Shown in pieces: positions 26,985 through 39,076 of a stretch of 64,000 nucleotides of DNA (positions are counted from its first letter, which is position 1; each line of letters opens with the position of its first letter). The notes beneath the pieces are model-generated. The model searched no databases. It worked only from the letters and a program-made list of their open reading frames with translations, and was not told where the DNA came from. A program made the translations under genes and the position numbers. The stretch is from Candidatus Izemoplasmatales bacterium (GTDB lineage Bacteria; Bacillota_I; Bacilli_A; Izemoplasmatales; Hujiaoplasmataceae): positions 496,001 through 560,000 of the forward strand of contig JBAZNL010000001.1 of assembly GCA_041649275.1 (NCBI GenBank), given 5' to 3'.

Positions 26985-28268
26985 TCAGAGATCCTTCTTC
27001 GCCCGTTTCAGTTCCGAAAAGTCGAATGCGCCCGGAACGTCGCCGTAGGTTCCGGTCTTGAAGCGGTAGCGGATCAGGAGATCGAGCGCGATCGCGCCGA
27101 GGATCATCAGGATCGACGTCGTCGTCGCCGCCTGCAGTTCGACTCCGAAGATCACGTAGGTCAGCGGGTCGGTTCGCATCGATTCGATGAAGATGCGCAC
27201 GATGCCGTACCAGACGAGGTAGAACGGCAACAGTTCGCCGATTCGGACCGTCTTCAGACGCCTGAGGACCAGGGCGATTCCGAACCCGATCCAGTTCAGA
27301 AGCAGTTCGTACAGGAAGGTGGGATGGTAGTAGCCGGTGATCGGCTCGACCGACAGCCCGTGGAGGCCCCGGACGACGTACATGTTGTTGGCGATGAACT
27401 CGGGCAGGTGGAGCGTATGCCTGAGATAGGTCCACTGCGCCTCCAGCTGGAGGTTGGTGAGGGTTCCGGACGTGTAGCCGAAGATCGCCCCGCCATGGGC
27501 TTCCTGATTGAGGAAGTTGCCCCAGCGGCCGAACGTCTGGGCGAACACGAAGCCGACCGCAAGGAGGTCGGCGACCTTCCAGAAATCGATCTTGCGGACC
27601 CTGCAGTAGACGATCGTCGAGATCGCCGCGAAGACGAAGGCCCCGTGGATCGCCAGTCCCGAAAGACCGAAGTTGGTGAAGTCGAGGGTTCCGTTCTGGA
27701 ACCCGAGGATCCGCAGAAGGGACGGGAAGAAGCCGCCGTAAACGAAACTCTCCCATTCGAAAGCGACGTACCAGAGGCGCGCTCCCAGAATCGCGATCGG
27801 GACGATCCAGAGGAATCCGTCGGTCAGCGCGTCCCGGTCGAGACCGGTCCGCTTCGCCTCCTTGAGGCCGAACGCGAGCGCGAGCATGATGCCCGTCATG
27901 ATGAAGATGGAATAGAACACGACGGCGCGGTCGCCGATCACGACCAGGCGGTTGTCGAGGGTATAGACGGCTTTGATCGTGACGTCGCCGTCAATCTCGT
28001 CCCAATGGCTCTCCCACAGGTTCCAGCGGGTGAAATAGCAGTTCTCCTTGTTGTCGGGAGCCGCCGGGGCGACGATGTCGCAGGCTTCGCCCGCGGTGCA
28101 GGAGACGGTCTTGAGGACGGTGCCGTCGTAGTCGGCGAAGACGACCTCGTAATCGCCTTCGGCGGTCTTCCAGGTCGGCGTCGTGTCGATCAGGGATGCG
28201 ACGACGAGGACGGCGAGGATCGTACCGAGAACGATCGCGATCCGGATCAGGCGCTGCTTCATGGTCAT
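26985..28268 (-). CDS. lgt: Prolipoprotein diacylglyceryl transferase with N-terminal InlB-like module
   Basis: Protein of 427 residues, well above the usual ~260-290. Residues ~110-415 are Lgt: a signature Arg/Gly/Asn stretch 'AQTFGRWGNFLNQEAHGG', several membrane segments and the C-terminal 'IESMRTDPL'. It transfers diacylglycerol to the lipobox Cys of prolipoproteins. Residues ~1-27 form a signal anchor and ~35-108 resemble an InlB B-repeat (Listeria-Bacteroides repeat): 'VVFADYDGTVLKTVSCTAG' up to 'FTRWNLWESHWDEIDGDVT' and 'IKAVYTL'. The module should lie outside the membrane. GGAGG precedes the ATG at 28268; four bases after hprK. Confidence 0.92.
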   Translation of the reverse strand: MTMKQRLIRIAIVLGTILAVLVVASLIDTTPTWKTAEGDYEVVFADYDGTVLKTVSCTAGEACDIVAPAAPDNKENCYFTRWNLWESHWDEIDGDVTIKAVYTLDNRLVVIGDRAVVFYSIFIMTGIMLALAFGLKEAKRTGLDRDALTDGFLWIVPIAILGARLWYVAFEWESFVYGGFFPSLLRILGFQNGTLDFTNFGLSGLAIHGAFVFAAISTIVYCRVRKIDFWKVADLLAVGFVFAQTFGRWGNFLNQEAHGGAIFGYTSGTLTNLQLEAQWTYLRHTLHLPEFIANNMYVVRGLHGLSVEPITGYYHPTFLYELLLNWIGFGIALVLRRLKTVRIGELLPFYLVWYGIVRIFIESMRTDPLTYVIFGVELQAATTTSILMILGAIALDLLIRYRFKTGTYGDVPGAFDFSELKRAKKDL

Positions 28269-28272
28269 GGTG

Positions 28273-29214
28273 TCATTCCTCCCGTTTCTTCGCGTTCTCG
28301 AGGATGCGCGCGTTCAGGTCGGCGTCGAACTGCTTGGCCGAATGGTAGCCGAGCTGCTTCGCCTTGAAGTCGTAGGCGGCCGCCTCGACGAGCGTGGCGG
28401 TGTTGCGGGCTTCGGTGATCGGGATCGACACCGACGTGATCGGGGTGTCGAACACGAGCCGGGCGTCTTCCTTCAGGCCGAGGCGGTCGAAGTCGGTGAA
28501 GGCGTCCCACTTGACGAGGTTGACGAACATCGAGATGCGCTTGTTCTCGCGGTAGGCGCGGACGCCGAAGAGGTTGACGACGTTCACGATCCCGATGCCG
28601 CGGATCTCGAGATACTTCTTCAGAAGGTCGGGGGAGGATCCGATCACGATCCCCTTCTCCTTCTGGTAGACCTCGACGATGTCGTCGGCGACGAGCATGT
28701 ATCCGCGCCGCACCAGTTCGAGCGCGACCTCGGACTTGCCGACACCGGATTCGCCGGTGATCACGACGCCGACGCCGTTGATGTCGAGGAGGACGCCGTG
28801 GATCGTCTGGCGCTCGGCGAGCGCCGCCTGCAGGAAGTTGAAGAGTTCGCTGAAAAGCGACGAGGTCTTGTACGCGCTCTTCAGGACCGGGATCGCGTAT
28901 TCCTCGCCGAGGCGGAGGAACAGATCGGGGACGACCACGTTCTTCGAGAAAACGAAGGCCGGCGGCTGCTTCTCGAACAGCATCCGGACGCGGATCTCCT
29001 GGTCGCTTTGGTTCAGCCAGTGGAAGAAGGTGCCCTCCTTTGAGCCGATGATCTGGATGCGGTCCGATTCGTAGAAGTCGAACAGACCGGCGAGTTCGAG
29101 TCCGGGCTTGGAGACGGACGGGTTCGTGACGGGCCGACCGACGCCTTCGGAACCGGCGAGGACCTCGAGCTTCAGTCCGCCGACGACGTCGCGGACGGTG
29201 AGTTTCTGTTCCAT
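28273..29214 (-). CDS. hprK: HPr kinase/phosphorylase
   Basis: Protein of 313 residues. 'HGVLLDINGVGVVITGESGV' with conserved His139 leads into the P-loop GESGVGKS (154-161), followed by 'RGYMLVADDIVEVYQ' and the capping 'IRGIGIVNVVNLFG'. It phosphorylates Ser46 of HPr and removes the phosphate, linking sugar uptake to catabolite control. First gene of hprK-lgt-trxB-whiA-acpS; GGAAGG precedes the start. Confidence 0.96.
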   Translation of the reverse strand: MEQKLTVRDVVGGLKLEVLAGSEGVGRPVTNPSVSKPGLELAGLFDFYESDRIQIIGSKEGTFFHWLNQSDQEIRVRMLFEKQPPAFVFSKNVVVPDLFLRLGEEYAIPVLKSAYKTSSLFSELFNFLQAALAERQTIHGVLLDINGVGVVITGESGVGKSEVALELVRRGYMLVADDIVEVYQKEKGIVIGSSPDLLKKYLEIRGIGIVNVVNLFGVRAYRENKRISMFVNLVKWDAFTDFDRLGLKEDARLVFDTPITSVSIPITEARNTATLVEAAAYDFKAKQLGYHSAKQFDADLNARILENAKKREE

Positions 29215-29233
29215 GGGGATGCCTTCCTTCCGT

Positions 29234-29797
29234 TCAGGATTGCGGCGTTCCGCGGCCGGAGAGCCGTCGGACGGCGCCGATGTAGGCGAGTCTCACGAGG
29301 AAGCGGATCATCGTGAAGGAGGCGACGCCGACCAGCGGATACCAGAGGTTGTAGAACGAGAACTGGGTCGGCAGGACAAGCAGGTCGGCGGCGTAGAAGA
29401 ACAACAGGTGCAGGAGGAAGAAGACCAGTCCCGACGAGTACATCACGATCTTCATCTGACGCCGGAAAAAATAGCGGCGGATCAGGACTTCGTAGACGGT
29501 GAACGCCGCCGCGAGGCCGGCGTAGATCCAGACGGAGTCGGCCTCGGCGAGGCCGACGAGGCCGAAGAGGACGACGAAGAGGATGAAGTTGACCAAGAAC
29601 CCGACGACAAGGTTCGTCGTCAGGGACGGGGTGTAGTCGGCGGCCAGGTCGATCCGGATCGCGCGCACCTTGCGCGCACCAGGCTTGGCTTCCTTCTTCA
29701 GTTTGTCCAGATCCTCGCGGTTCTGGGCCTTGACCTGCTCGATCAGTTTCTCGAGGTTTTCGATGTCCTTGCGCAGGTCCTCGTCGTTCTTCTTCAT
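29234..29797 (-). CDS. Membrane protein with N-terminal coiled coil, unknown function
   Basis: Protein of 187 residues. Residues 1-40 are charged and heptad-like ('KDIENLEKLIEQVKAQNRED'), then four hydrophobic segments follow from ~65 to ~175. No family recognised. It lies 19 bases upstream of hprK on the same strand, so it may be co-transcribed, and GAAAGGG precedes the ATG. Confidence 0.7.
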   Translation of the reverse strand: MKKNDEDLRKDIENLEKLIEQVKAQNREDLDKLKKEAKPGARKVRAIRIDLAADYTPSLTTNLVVGFLVNFILFVVLFGLVGLAEADSVWIYAGLAAAFTVYEVLIRRYFFRRQMKIVMYSSGLVFFLLHLLFFYAADLLVLPTQFSFYNLWYPLVGVASFTMIRFLVRLAYIGAVRRLSGRGTPQS

Positions 29798-29894
29798 GTC
29801 CGGATGCCCTTTCGCCCGCGTGCGGGCTACCTTTTATGATAACACATTTCGCCGCATACTTCGAGAAATTCCCGAGGAAAGGAAAGGCGGGAGG

Positions 29895-32711
<2,817 letters not shown>

Positions 32712-32739
32712 GGCGTCGCCTCCTGACATGATGGATTTT

Positions 32740-34734
32740 TTACTGCTGTTCGATCTCGGCGAGGAGGGCGCGGAAGCCTTCTTCGTCGACGATGCGGACG
32801 CCGAGTTCGCGTCCTTTGGTCAATTTCGATCCTGCGTCCGTCCCGGCCACGATCAGGTCGGTCTTCTTCGAGACGGAGCCGGCGACGCGGCCGCCGTAGC
32901 GCTCCACGAGCGCTTCGGCCTCGCTTCGCGACCATCCGGAAAGCGTCCCGGTGATGACGACGGTCTTGTCCGTGAAGGGCGTCGTCGCCGCGACCCGGTC
33001 GGACACGTAGGTCATGTTCAGCCCGAGGGATTCGAGTTCGTCGATCATCCGGGCGTTTTCGGGAACGGCGAACCATTCGACGATCGCGGCCGCGGTCGTT
33101 TCGCCGACGTCCTGGACCTTGAGGAGGTCGTCGATCGAGAGCGTCGCGATCCGATCCATCGCGGGATACCGTTCGCAGACGGTCTTCGCCGTCTTCTGAC
33201 CGACGAGTCTGATCCCAAGACCGAAGAGAAGCCGGTCGAGGTTGTTCCGCTTCGACGCCTCGATCGCGTCGAGGAGGGACATGATCGACTTTTCGCCGAA
33301 GCCTTCCTTCAGAATCAGTTCCTGGGCATGGTCCTTCAGGCGGAAGATGTCCGGGATCGAACGGAGGAACCCGTCGTTGTAGAAGTCGGTGACGACCTTC
33401 TCGCCGAGCCCGTCGACGTCGTAGGCGTCGCGCGAGGCGAAATGGATCAGGCCGTTGATCTTCTTCGCGTCGCAGTCCGGATTGATGCAGAAATACTCGG
33501 CTTCGCCTTCGGCGCGCAGGAGCGGTCCGCCGCAGACGGGACACGACGTCGCCATCGCGAACGGGATTTCGGTGCCGTCGCGGCGTTCCGGGACGACCCG
33601 TACGACGGCCGGGATGACTTCTCCGGCCTTGCGGACCACGACGCGGTCGCCGACGCGGATGTCGAGGTTCTTGCAGTAATCCTCGTTGTGAAGGGTCGCC
33701 CGCGACACGAGCGATCCCGAGACGACGACGGGAGTGAGTTCGGCGACCGGCGTGACGACGCCGGTCCGCCCGATCTGGAAGGTGATCGCGTTCAGGACGG
33801 TGACGACCTCTTCGGGGGGATACTTGTACGCGGTCGCCCAACGCGGCGACTTCGCGGTGTAGCCGATCTTCTCGTAGAGCGCGAACTCGTTCACCTTGAC
33901 GACGACGCCGTCGGTGTCGTACGGAAGCGAGCGGCGGAGCGCCTCGACCTTCGCCACGTAGGCGACGACATCGTTGATGTCGTGGCAGAGGCGTGACTCC
34001 GGATTGGTCTTGAAGCCGAGCCGCTTGAGCAGCGAAAGCGCCTCGAAATGGGTCGGAGCGAGGGTGCGGTCCATCATGTAGTAGATGTAGGCGTCGAGCC
34101 GGCGGCGGGCGACGGCGGTGGAATCGAGCAGTCGGAGCGAGCCGGCGGCGGCGTTGCGGAGGTTCTTGAAGGGTTCCTCGCCGAGGGTCGCCTTCTCGCG
34201 GTTCACGGCTTCGAAGGCGGCATCGTCCATGAAGACCTCGCCGCGCACCTCGAGGCGTCCCCGATGGGGGATGGTGAGCGGAATCGAGCGGATCGTGCGG
34301 ACGTTCGCGGTGACGTCCTCGCCGATCGTGCCGTCGCCTCGGGTGGCGGCGCGCACGAGGCTGCCGTTTTCGTAGATCAGCGAGATCGACAGACCGTCGA
34401 TCTTGAGTTCGGCGACGTAGGTGTACTCCGGAACTTCCTTCCGGACGCGGGCGTCGAAGTCCCGCAGTTCGTTCTCGTCGTATACGTTCGACAGGGAAAG
34501 CATCGGCGACGGGTGGACGACCTTCTCGAACCGCTCGACCATGCCGGAGCCGACGCGCCGCGTCGGCGAGTCGGGCGTCGCCAGTTCGGGATGGAGTCGT
34601 TCCAGTTCGATCAGCTCGTTCATCAAGGCGTCGAATTCGGCGTCGGTGAGGGAGGGGGCATCGAGCGCATAGTACTCGTAATTGGCGCGCTCGATGGCGG
34701 TTCTGAGTTCCTTGATCCGGGAGTTGACGTCCAT
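32740..34734 (-). CDS. ligA: NAD+-dependent DNA ligase
   Basis: Protein of 664 residues with all LigA domains: adenylation site 'AELKIDGLSISL' with Lys111, OB fold, Cys4 zinc finger ('CPVCGGPLL' to 'CINPDCDAKK'), helix-hairpin-helix repeats and a C-terminal BRCT ('DKTVVITGTLSGWSRSEAEA'). It joins Okazaki fragments and repair nicks. It starts 7 bases after the pcrA stop, in the common pcrA-ligA arrangement. Confidence 0.97.
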   Translation of the reverse strand: MDVNSRIKELRTAIERANYEYYALDAPSLTDAEFDALMNELIELERLHPELATPDSPTRRVGSGMVERFEKVVHPSPMLSLSNVYDENELRDFDARVRKEVPEYTYVAELKIDGLSISLIYENGSLVRAATRGDGTIGEDVTANVRTIRSIPLTIPHRGRLEVRGEVFMDDAAFEAVNREKATLGEEPFKNLRNAAAGSLRLLDSTAVARRRLDAYIYYMMDRTLAPTHFEALSLLKRLGFKTNPESRLCHDINDVVAYVAKVEALRRSLPYDTDGVVVKVNEFALYEKIGYTAKSPRWATAYKYPPEEVVTVLNAITFQIGRTGVVTPVAELTPVVVSGSLVSRATLHNEDYCKNLDIRVGDRVVVRKAGEVIPAVVRVVPERRDGTEIPFAMATSCPVCGGPLLRAEGEAEYFCINPDCDAKKINGLIHFASRDAYDVDGLGEKVVTDFYNDGFLRSIPDIFRLKDHAQELILKEGFGEKSIMSLLDAIEASKRNNLDRLLFGLGIRLVGQKTAKTVCERYPAMDRIATLSIDDLLKVQDVGETTAAAIVEWFAVPENARMIDELESLGLNMTYVSDRVAATTPFTDKTVVITGTLSGWSRSEAEALVERYGGRVAGSVSKKTDLIVAGTDAGSKLTKGRELGVRIVDEEGFRALLAEIEQQ

Positions 34735-34741
34735 GGGGCAC

Positions 34742-36937
34742 CTACGCTTTCTGGATCGATGGGTGGTCCTTCATCAGGATCTTGATCCCGACGGGCGCCT
34801 TGAAGGCGATCGTCGCCTTGTCGGAATCGATCATCACGACGATTCCCTCGCCGAAGACGGCGTGCTTCACCTTGTCGCCGATGGCGAGCCGGAGGCCCGT
34901 CGGGACATAGGACGGCGCGGCCGCCGGCCGAAGTTCGGTGACGCGCGGTTCCGGCTTCGGGAATCCGAATTCGGACCGCACCTTCGGTTTCGACAGACCC
35001 TGATGCTCGATCAGGGCGTCGTCGATCTCCGCGAGGAATTCGGAATCCGGATTGTCCTGGTAGCGCCCGTACATCAGGCGCTGCTGGGCGTTGGTGATGA
35101 AGACGCGTTCCTTCGCCCGGGTGAGGGCGACGTAGAAGAGACGGCGTTCCTCCTCGACGTCGGCGCGTTCGAAGAGCGACTGCGAAGAGGGGAAGAGGGT
35201 CTGTTCGAAGCAGGTGAGGAAGACGACCTTGAACTCGAGTCCCTTGGCGGAATGCATCGTCATCAGGCTCACGAAGTTGTCGTCGGCGAGCTCGTCCTCG
35301 GCCTCGGCGCGCAGCGCCAGTTCCGTCAGAATCTGCACGAGCTTGTCCATGTTGGTGATGTTGCCCATCTCCTTGAGCTTCTCCAGGAGGATGGTCTTGA
35401 ACTCGGATAGGTTTTCGCGCCGGCGTTCGGCCTCGAGCATCTGCTCGGCCGTGAGCGCATCACGCGAGAGCATCGCGTTGTATCCCGAACGTTCGAGGAC
35501 GGCGTCGTAGGTCTCGAGCAGGTTCCTGTTCTCGATGTCGCCGCGGATCTCGTCGATCGCGGTGCGAAACGCCTTCAGCTTTTCGGCGGCGGCCTTTCCG
35601 ACGATGCCGGAAAGGTCGTCGTCGATCAGGTCCATCAGCTTCAGGTCGGCGCGGACGGCGGCCTCCTTCATCTTCTCGAAGGTGGTCTCGCCGATCCCGC
35701 GCTTGGGTTCGTTGTAGATGCGGGAAAAGGCGTAATCGTCGCCTCGGTTGACGATCAGCCGGAGATAGGCGATGACGTCCTTGATCTCCTTGCGCTTGTA
35801 GAAGGAGAGGTTCCCGATGACCTTGTGGGGGACGTTGTACTTGAGCATGACGTCCTCGAAGCGGCGGCTCATCGCGTTGTTCCGGTAGAGGATCGCGAAA
35901 TCGCGATAGGTGATCCCGCCGAGCTTGACGAGGGTGCGGATCCGGTTGTAGATCCAGTAGGCTTCCTCCTCGTCGCTCTCCGCCTTGAAGTGGACGATCC
36001 GCTCGCCCTCGCCGAGGGTCGAGAAGAGATCCTTCGGAATGCGGTTCCGGTTGTGCCTGATGACGGCGTTGGCGGCGTCGAGGATCGTCGAGACGGACCG
36101 GTAGTTCTGGTTCAGGATGATCTTCGTATGCTCAGGAAAGTCCTTCATGAACTTGCGGATGTTGGCGATGTTGGCGCCGCGGAAGGCGTAGATGCTCTGG
36201 TCCTCGTCGCCGACGATGAAGAGGTTCCGGTGTTCCTTCGCCAGCAGGTAGACGAGGTCGTACTGCAGGTCGTTCGTGTCCTGAAATTCGTCCACGAGGA
36301 TGTAGGAGAACCATTCCTGGTACTTCTTCAAGACTTCCGGGAACTCCCGGAAGAGTCTGAGAGGCAGCACGAGCAGGTCCTGGAAGTCGACGAGGTCGTT
36401 GTCCTTCAGAAACTTCTGATAGCGTTCGAAGATCTCGCCGATCACCTTGCGCCAGGCGGGCTGGGCGAGTTCGATCGTGTCGGGATCGGCCTTCGCCTCC
36501 TCGATCATGCCGGCGATCGCCTTGGGCGAGAACTTCTTCGGGTCGAGGTCGAGTTCCTTCATCACGTTCTTGACGATGACGAGCGAGTCGTCGTCGTCGA
36601 GGATCTGGAAGTTGTCCGCGTAGCCGAGATGGTGGATGTCGAAGCGGAGGATCTTCGCGCCCATCGCGTGGAAGGTGGAAAGCCAGATGCCGTTCAGCGG
36701 CAGATCCGTCATTCGAAAAACGCGGCCGCGCATTTCGTCGGCCGCCCTGTTCGTGAACGTGATCGCCAGGATGTGGTTCGCCGGGATCCCGATCTCGTCG
36801 ATCAGATAGGCGATCCGGTTGGTGAGCACCCGCGTCTTTCCGGACCCGGCTCCGGCGACCGCCATGACGGGACCGTGGACGGTCCTGACGGCGAGGGCCT
36901 GCTGCTCATTCAGTTGGTCGAAGATGCCCTTGCCCAT
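34742..36937 (-). CDS. pcrA: ATP-dependent DNA helicase PcrA/UvrD
   Basis: Superfamily 1A helicase of 731 residues. Motif I 'VAGAGSGKTRVLTNRIAYLI', motif II 'LVDEFQDTNDLQY', motif III 'VGDEDQSIYAFRGA', motif IV-VI to 'VALTRAKERVFITNAQQR'. The C-terminal segment 'IGDKVKHAVFGEGIVVMI' is the Tudor-like tail of PcrA that contacts RNA polymerase. Functions in repair and replication-transcription conflict. AGGTGATG precedes the start. TATAAT at 36961-36956 (minus strand) is a likely promoter for pcrA-ligA-uvrA. Confidence 0.96.
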   Translation of the reverse strand: MGKGIFDQLNEQQALAVRTVHGPVMAVAGAGSGKTRVLTNRIAYLIDEIGIPANHILAITFTNRAADEMRGRVFRMTDLPLNGIWLSTFHAMGAKILRFDIHHLGYADNFQILDDDDSLVIVKNVMKELDLDPKKFSPKAIAGMIEEAKADPDTIELAQPAWRKVIGEIFERYQKFLKDNDLVDFQDLLVLPLRLFREFPEVLKKYQEWFSYILVDEFQDTNDLQYDLVYLLAKEHRNLFIVGDEDQSIYAFRGANIANIRKFMKDFPEHTKIILNQNYRSVSTILDAANAVIRHNRNRIPKDLFSTLGEGERIVHFKAESDEEEAYWIYNRIRTLVKLGGITYRDFAILYRNNAMSRRFEDVMLKYNVPHKVIGNLSFYKRKEIKDVIAYLRLIVNRGDDYAFSRIYNEPKRGIGETTFEKMKEAAVRADLKLMDLIDDDLSGIVGKAAAEKLKAFRTAIDEIRGDIENRNLLETYDAVLERSGYNAMLSRDALTAEQMLEAERRRENLSEFKTILLEKLKEMGNITNMDKLVQILTELALRAEAEDELADDNFVSLMTMHSAKGLEFKVVFLTCFEQTLFPSSQSLFERADVEEERRLFYVALTRAKERVFITNAQQRLMYGRYQDNPDSEFLAEIDDALIEHQGLSKPKVRSEFGFPKPEPRVTELRPAAAPSYVPTGLRLAIGDKVKHAVFGEGIVVMIDSDKATIAFKAPVGIKILMKDHPSIQKA

Positions 36938-37021
36938 GCGTCATCACCTGTCAATATTATACCATAGGGACGTTCTCCCGGAGCGACAATGATGTGTGAT
37001 TTTTTCAATTTTCTTCGTTTT

Positions 37022-37045
37022 AAAGGAGTCTTTAAAGACTCCTTT
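37022..37045. terminator. AT-rich perfect inverted repeat, possible terminator
   Basis: AAAGGAGTCTTTAAAGACTCCTTT is a perfect 24-base palindrome with no loop bases, between the pcrA promoter and the end of the glnS operon. It could fold as a terminator in either direction or bind a protein dimer. Confidence 0.5.
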
Positions 37046-37137
37046 TCAAATCGGTTTGACATCCGACTGTCGCCTCCTCGACCAGCGTACCGCGTCCTCG
37101 CAGAAAGCTGACGGACGGAGCGCTCGCGGAGATGAAA

Positions 37138-37162
37138 ACGGATTCCCGTCGAGGGAATCCGT
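37138..37162 (-). terminator. Hairpin after the glnS operon
   Basis: ACGGATTCCC pairs with GGGAATCCGT; TTTTC follows on the minus strand. It lies just after the small membrane protein gene. Confidence 0.75.
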
Positions 37163-37173
37163 CCATGGGGGTT

Positions 37174-37392
37174 TTAACGTTCCGGCGGTTTGCGCAGGGC
37201 GAGCGCGGCGACGATCGCCAGGTGCAGCGAGAACGCGAACAGGACGAGGAAGGCGAACGCGAACGCGATCCCCCGGCCGAGGGTCCAGCCGGCATTGCCG
37301 CTTAGGAGCAGAACGACGTTCGACACCAGTCCGGCGACACTCGCGAGCGCGATGGCCGCATAGACGACGAGTTTGAGAATCGTCTTCTTCAT
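37174..37392 (-). CDS. Small membrane protein downstream of glnS
   Basis: Protein of 72 residues with two hydrophobic segments (~5-30 and ~38-62) separated by a short 'NAGWTLGRG' loop, ending in KPPER. It starts 2 bases after the glnS stop, with only a weak ribosome site (AAGTGACG), so translation may depend on coupling with glnS. No family recognised. Confidence 0.55.
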   Translation of the reverse strand: MKKTILKLVVYAAIALASVAGLVSNVVLLLSGNAGWTLGRGIAFAFAFLVLFAFSLHLAIVAALALRKPPER

Positions 37393-37394
37393 CG

Positions 37395-39029
37395 TCACTT
37401 GAAACTCGACTTCAACTCGACGATGCGGTTGAAGACGAGCGCTCCCGGCTTCGAGTCGTAGTCGACGGAGAAATATCCCATGCGGACGAACTGGAACTTG
37501 GTCTCGACCGCCACGTCCTTCAGGTTGGCTTCGACGTAGCCTTTCGCCTCGTTCCACGAATGCGGGTTCAGACGGTCGAAGAGCGGCCGGTCGGAATCGG
37601 AGTCGACCATCAGCGGTTCGAGCAGGTTGAACGTCGCCTTAAGCGCCGTCGCGGCGTCGACCCAGTGGATGTTGCCGTTGGGCTTGCGGGCGTTGAAGCC
37701 GGATCCGGAGCGGGTCTCCGGATCGTAGGTGCAGCGCACCTCGACGATCTCGCCCGCGTCGTTCTTCACGACGCCGACGCATTTCACGAAATAGGCCTGC
37801 ATGAGCCGGACCTCGAGACCGACCGACAGGCGCTTCCAGCCCTTGTCGGGAACGTTCTCCGAAAAGTCCTCCCGTTCGATCCAGACGTGCTTCGAGAACG
37901 AGACGGTGCGGGATCCGAGGTCGGGGTTGTCGCCGTTGTTCGGGATCTCGAAGGTCTCTGTCATCCCGTCGGGGTAGTTCTCGATCGTCAGCTTGAGCGG
38001 ATTCAGGACCGCATGGGTGCGCAGCGCCTTCGCCTTGAGGTCGTCGCGCAGGCAGTTCTCGAGCATCTCCGAGGAGACCGTCGAGTTGATCCGGGAGAGC
38101 CCGGTGCCGAGCACGAAGTTGCGGATCGCTTTCGGAGTATACCCGCGGCGGCGCAGGCCGACCAGCGTCGGCATGCGCGGGTCGTCGTAACCCCGCACGA
38201 CCTTCGCCTCGACGAGTTGCTTGAGGTATCTTTTCGACATGATCGTGTTGGTGATGTTGAGACGGCCGAACTCGTACTGGTGCGGGACGTGCTCCATCTC
38301 CGCCTTCTCGACGAACCAGTCGTAGAGCGGCCGGTGGTCGACGTATTCGAGCGAACAGAGCGAATGGGACACCCCTTCGATCGCGTCCTGGAGCGGATGG
38401 GCGAAGTCGTACATCGGATAGATGCACCACTTGTCGCCGGTGTTGTGGTGGGTGACGTGGAGGATCCGGTACATCACCGGGTCGCGCATGTTGATGTTGG
38501 GGGAAGCCATGTCGATCTTGGCGCGGAGCGTCTTCTCGCCGTCCGCATATTTGCCGGCGCGCATTTCCTCGAACAGCCGCAGGTTCTCCTCGATCGAACG
38601 GTCGCGGTTGGGGGAAGGACGACCCGGCTCCGTCAGGGTGCCGCGATGAGCGGAGACCTCGTCGGCCGACAGGTCGCAGACGTAGGCGAGGCCCTTCTTG
38701 ATCATCCGTACCGCGCGGCGGTAGGTCTCTTCGAAATAGTCCGAACCGAAGAAGACGGCGGCCGGCTCGTAGCCGAGCCACTCGATGTCGCCCTTGATGG
38801 CTTCGACGAACATCGCGTCCTCCTTGACCGGATTGGTGTCGTCGAACCGGAGGTTGGTCTTCCCGCCGAACATTTTCGCGAGCTCGAAGTTGGTGATGAT
38901 GGCGCGGGCGTGACCGATATGAAGGTAGGCGTTCGGCTCCGGCGGGAAGCGCGTCAGGATCTCCTTGACGCGACCGGACGCGAGGTCTTCCTCGATGATC
39001 GACTTGACGAAATTGGATGACATATCCAT
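37395..39029 (-). CDS. glnS: Glutaminyl-tRNA synthetase
   Basis: Class I synthetase of 544 residues. 'RFPPEPNAYLHIGHARAI' holds the HIGH motif and 'NTIMSKRYLKQLV' the KMSKS-like MSKRY. The two C-terminal beta-barrels of GlnRS follow. It charges tRNA-Gln directly. Most Bacillota make Gln-tRNA through GatCAB, so this gene suggests the direct route here. The start at 39029 has GAAGGTG upstream; a GTG three codons earlier and an ATG two codons later are less likely. Confidence 0.95.
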   Translation of the reverse strand: MDMSSNFVKSIIEEDLASGRVKEILTRFPPEPNAYLHIGHARAIITNFELAKMFGGKTNLRFDDTNPVKEDAMFVEAIKGDIEWLGYEPAAVFFGSDYFEETYRRAVRMIKKGLAYVCDLSADEVSAHRGTLTEPGRPSPNRDRSIEENLRLFEEMRAGKYADGEKTLRAKIDMASPNINMRDPVMYRILHVTHHNTGDKWCIYPMYDFAHPLQDAIEGVSHSLCSLEYVDHRPLYDWFVEKAEMEHVPHQYEFGRLNITNTIMSKRYLKQLVEAKVVRGYDDPRMPTLVGLRRRGYTPKAIRNFVLGTGLSRINSTVSSEMLENCLRDDLKAKALRTHAVLNPLKLTIENYPDGMTETFEIPNNGDNPDLGSRTVSFSKHVWIEREDFSENVPDKGWKRLSVGLEVRLMQAYFVKCVGVVKNDAGEIVEVRCTYDPETRSGSGFNARKPNGNIHWVDAATALKATFNLLEPLMVDSDSDRPLFDRLNPHSWNEAKGYVEANLKDVAVETKFQFVRMGYFSVDYDSKPGALVFNRIVELKSSFK

Positions 39030-39076
39030 TGAAATCACCTTCGCTGACTGGAATATGATTCTATTTTACTTGATAA

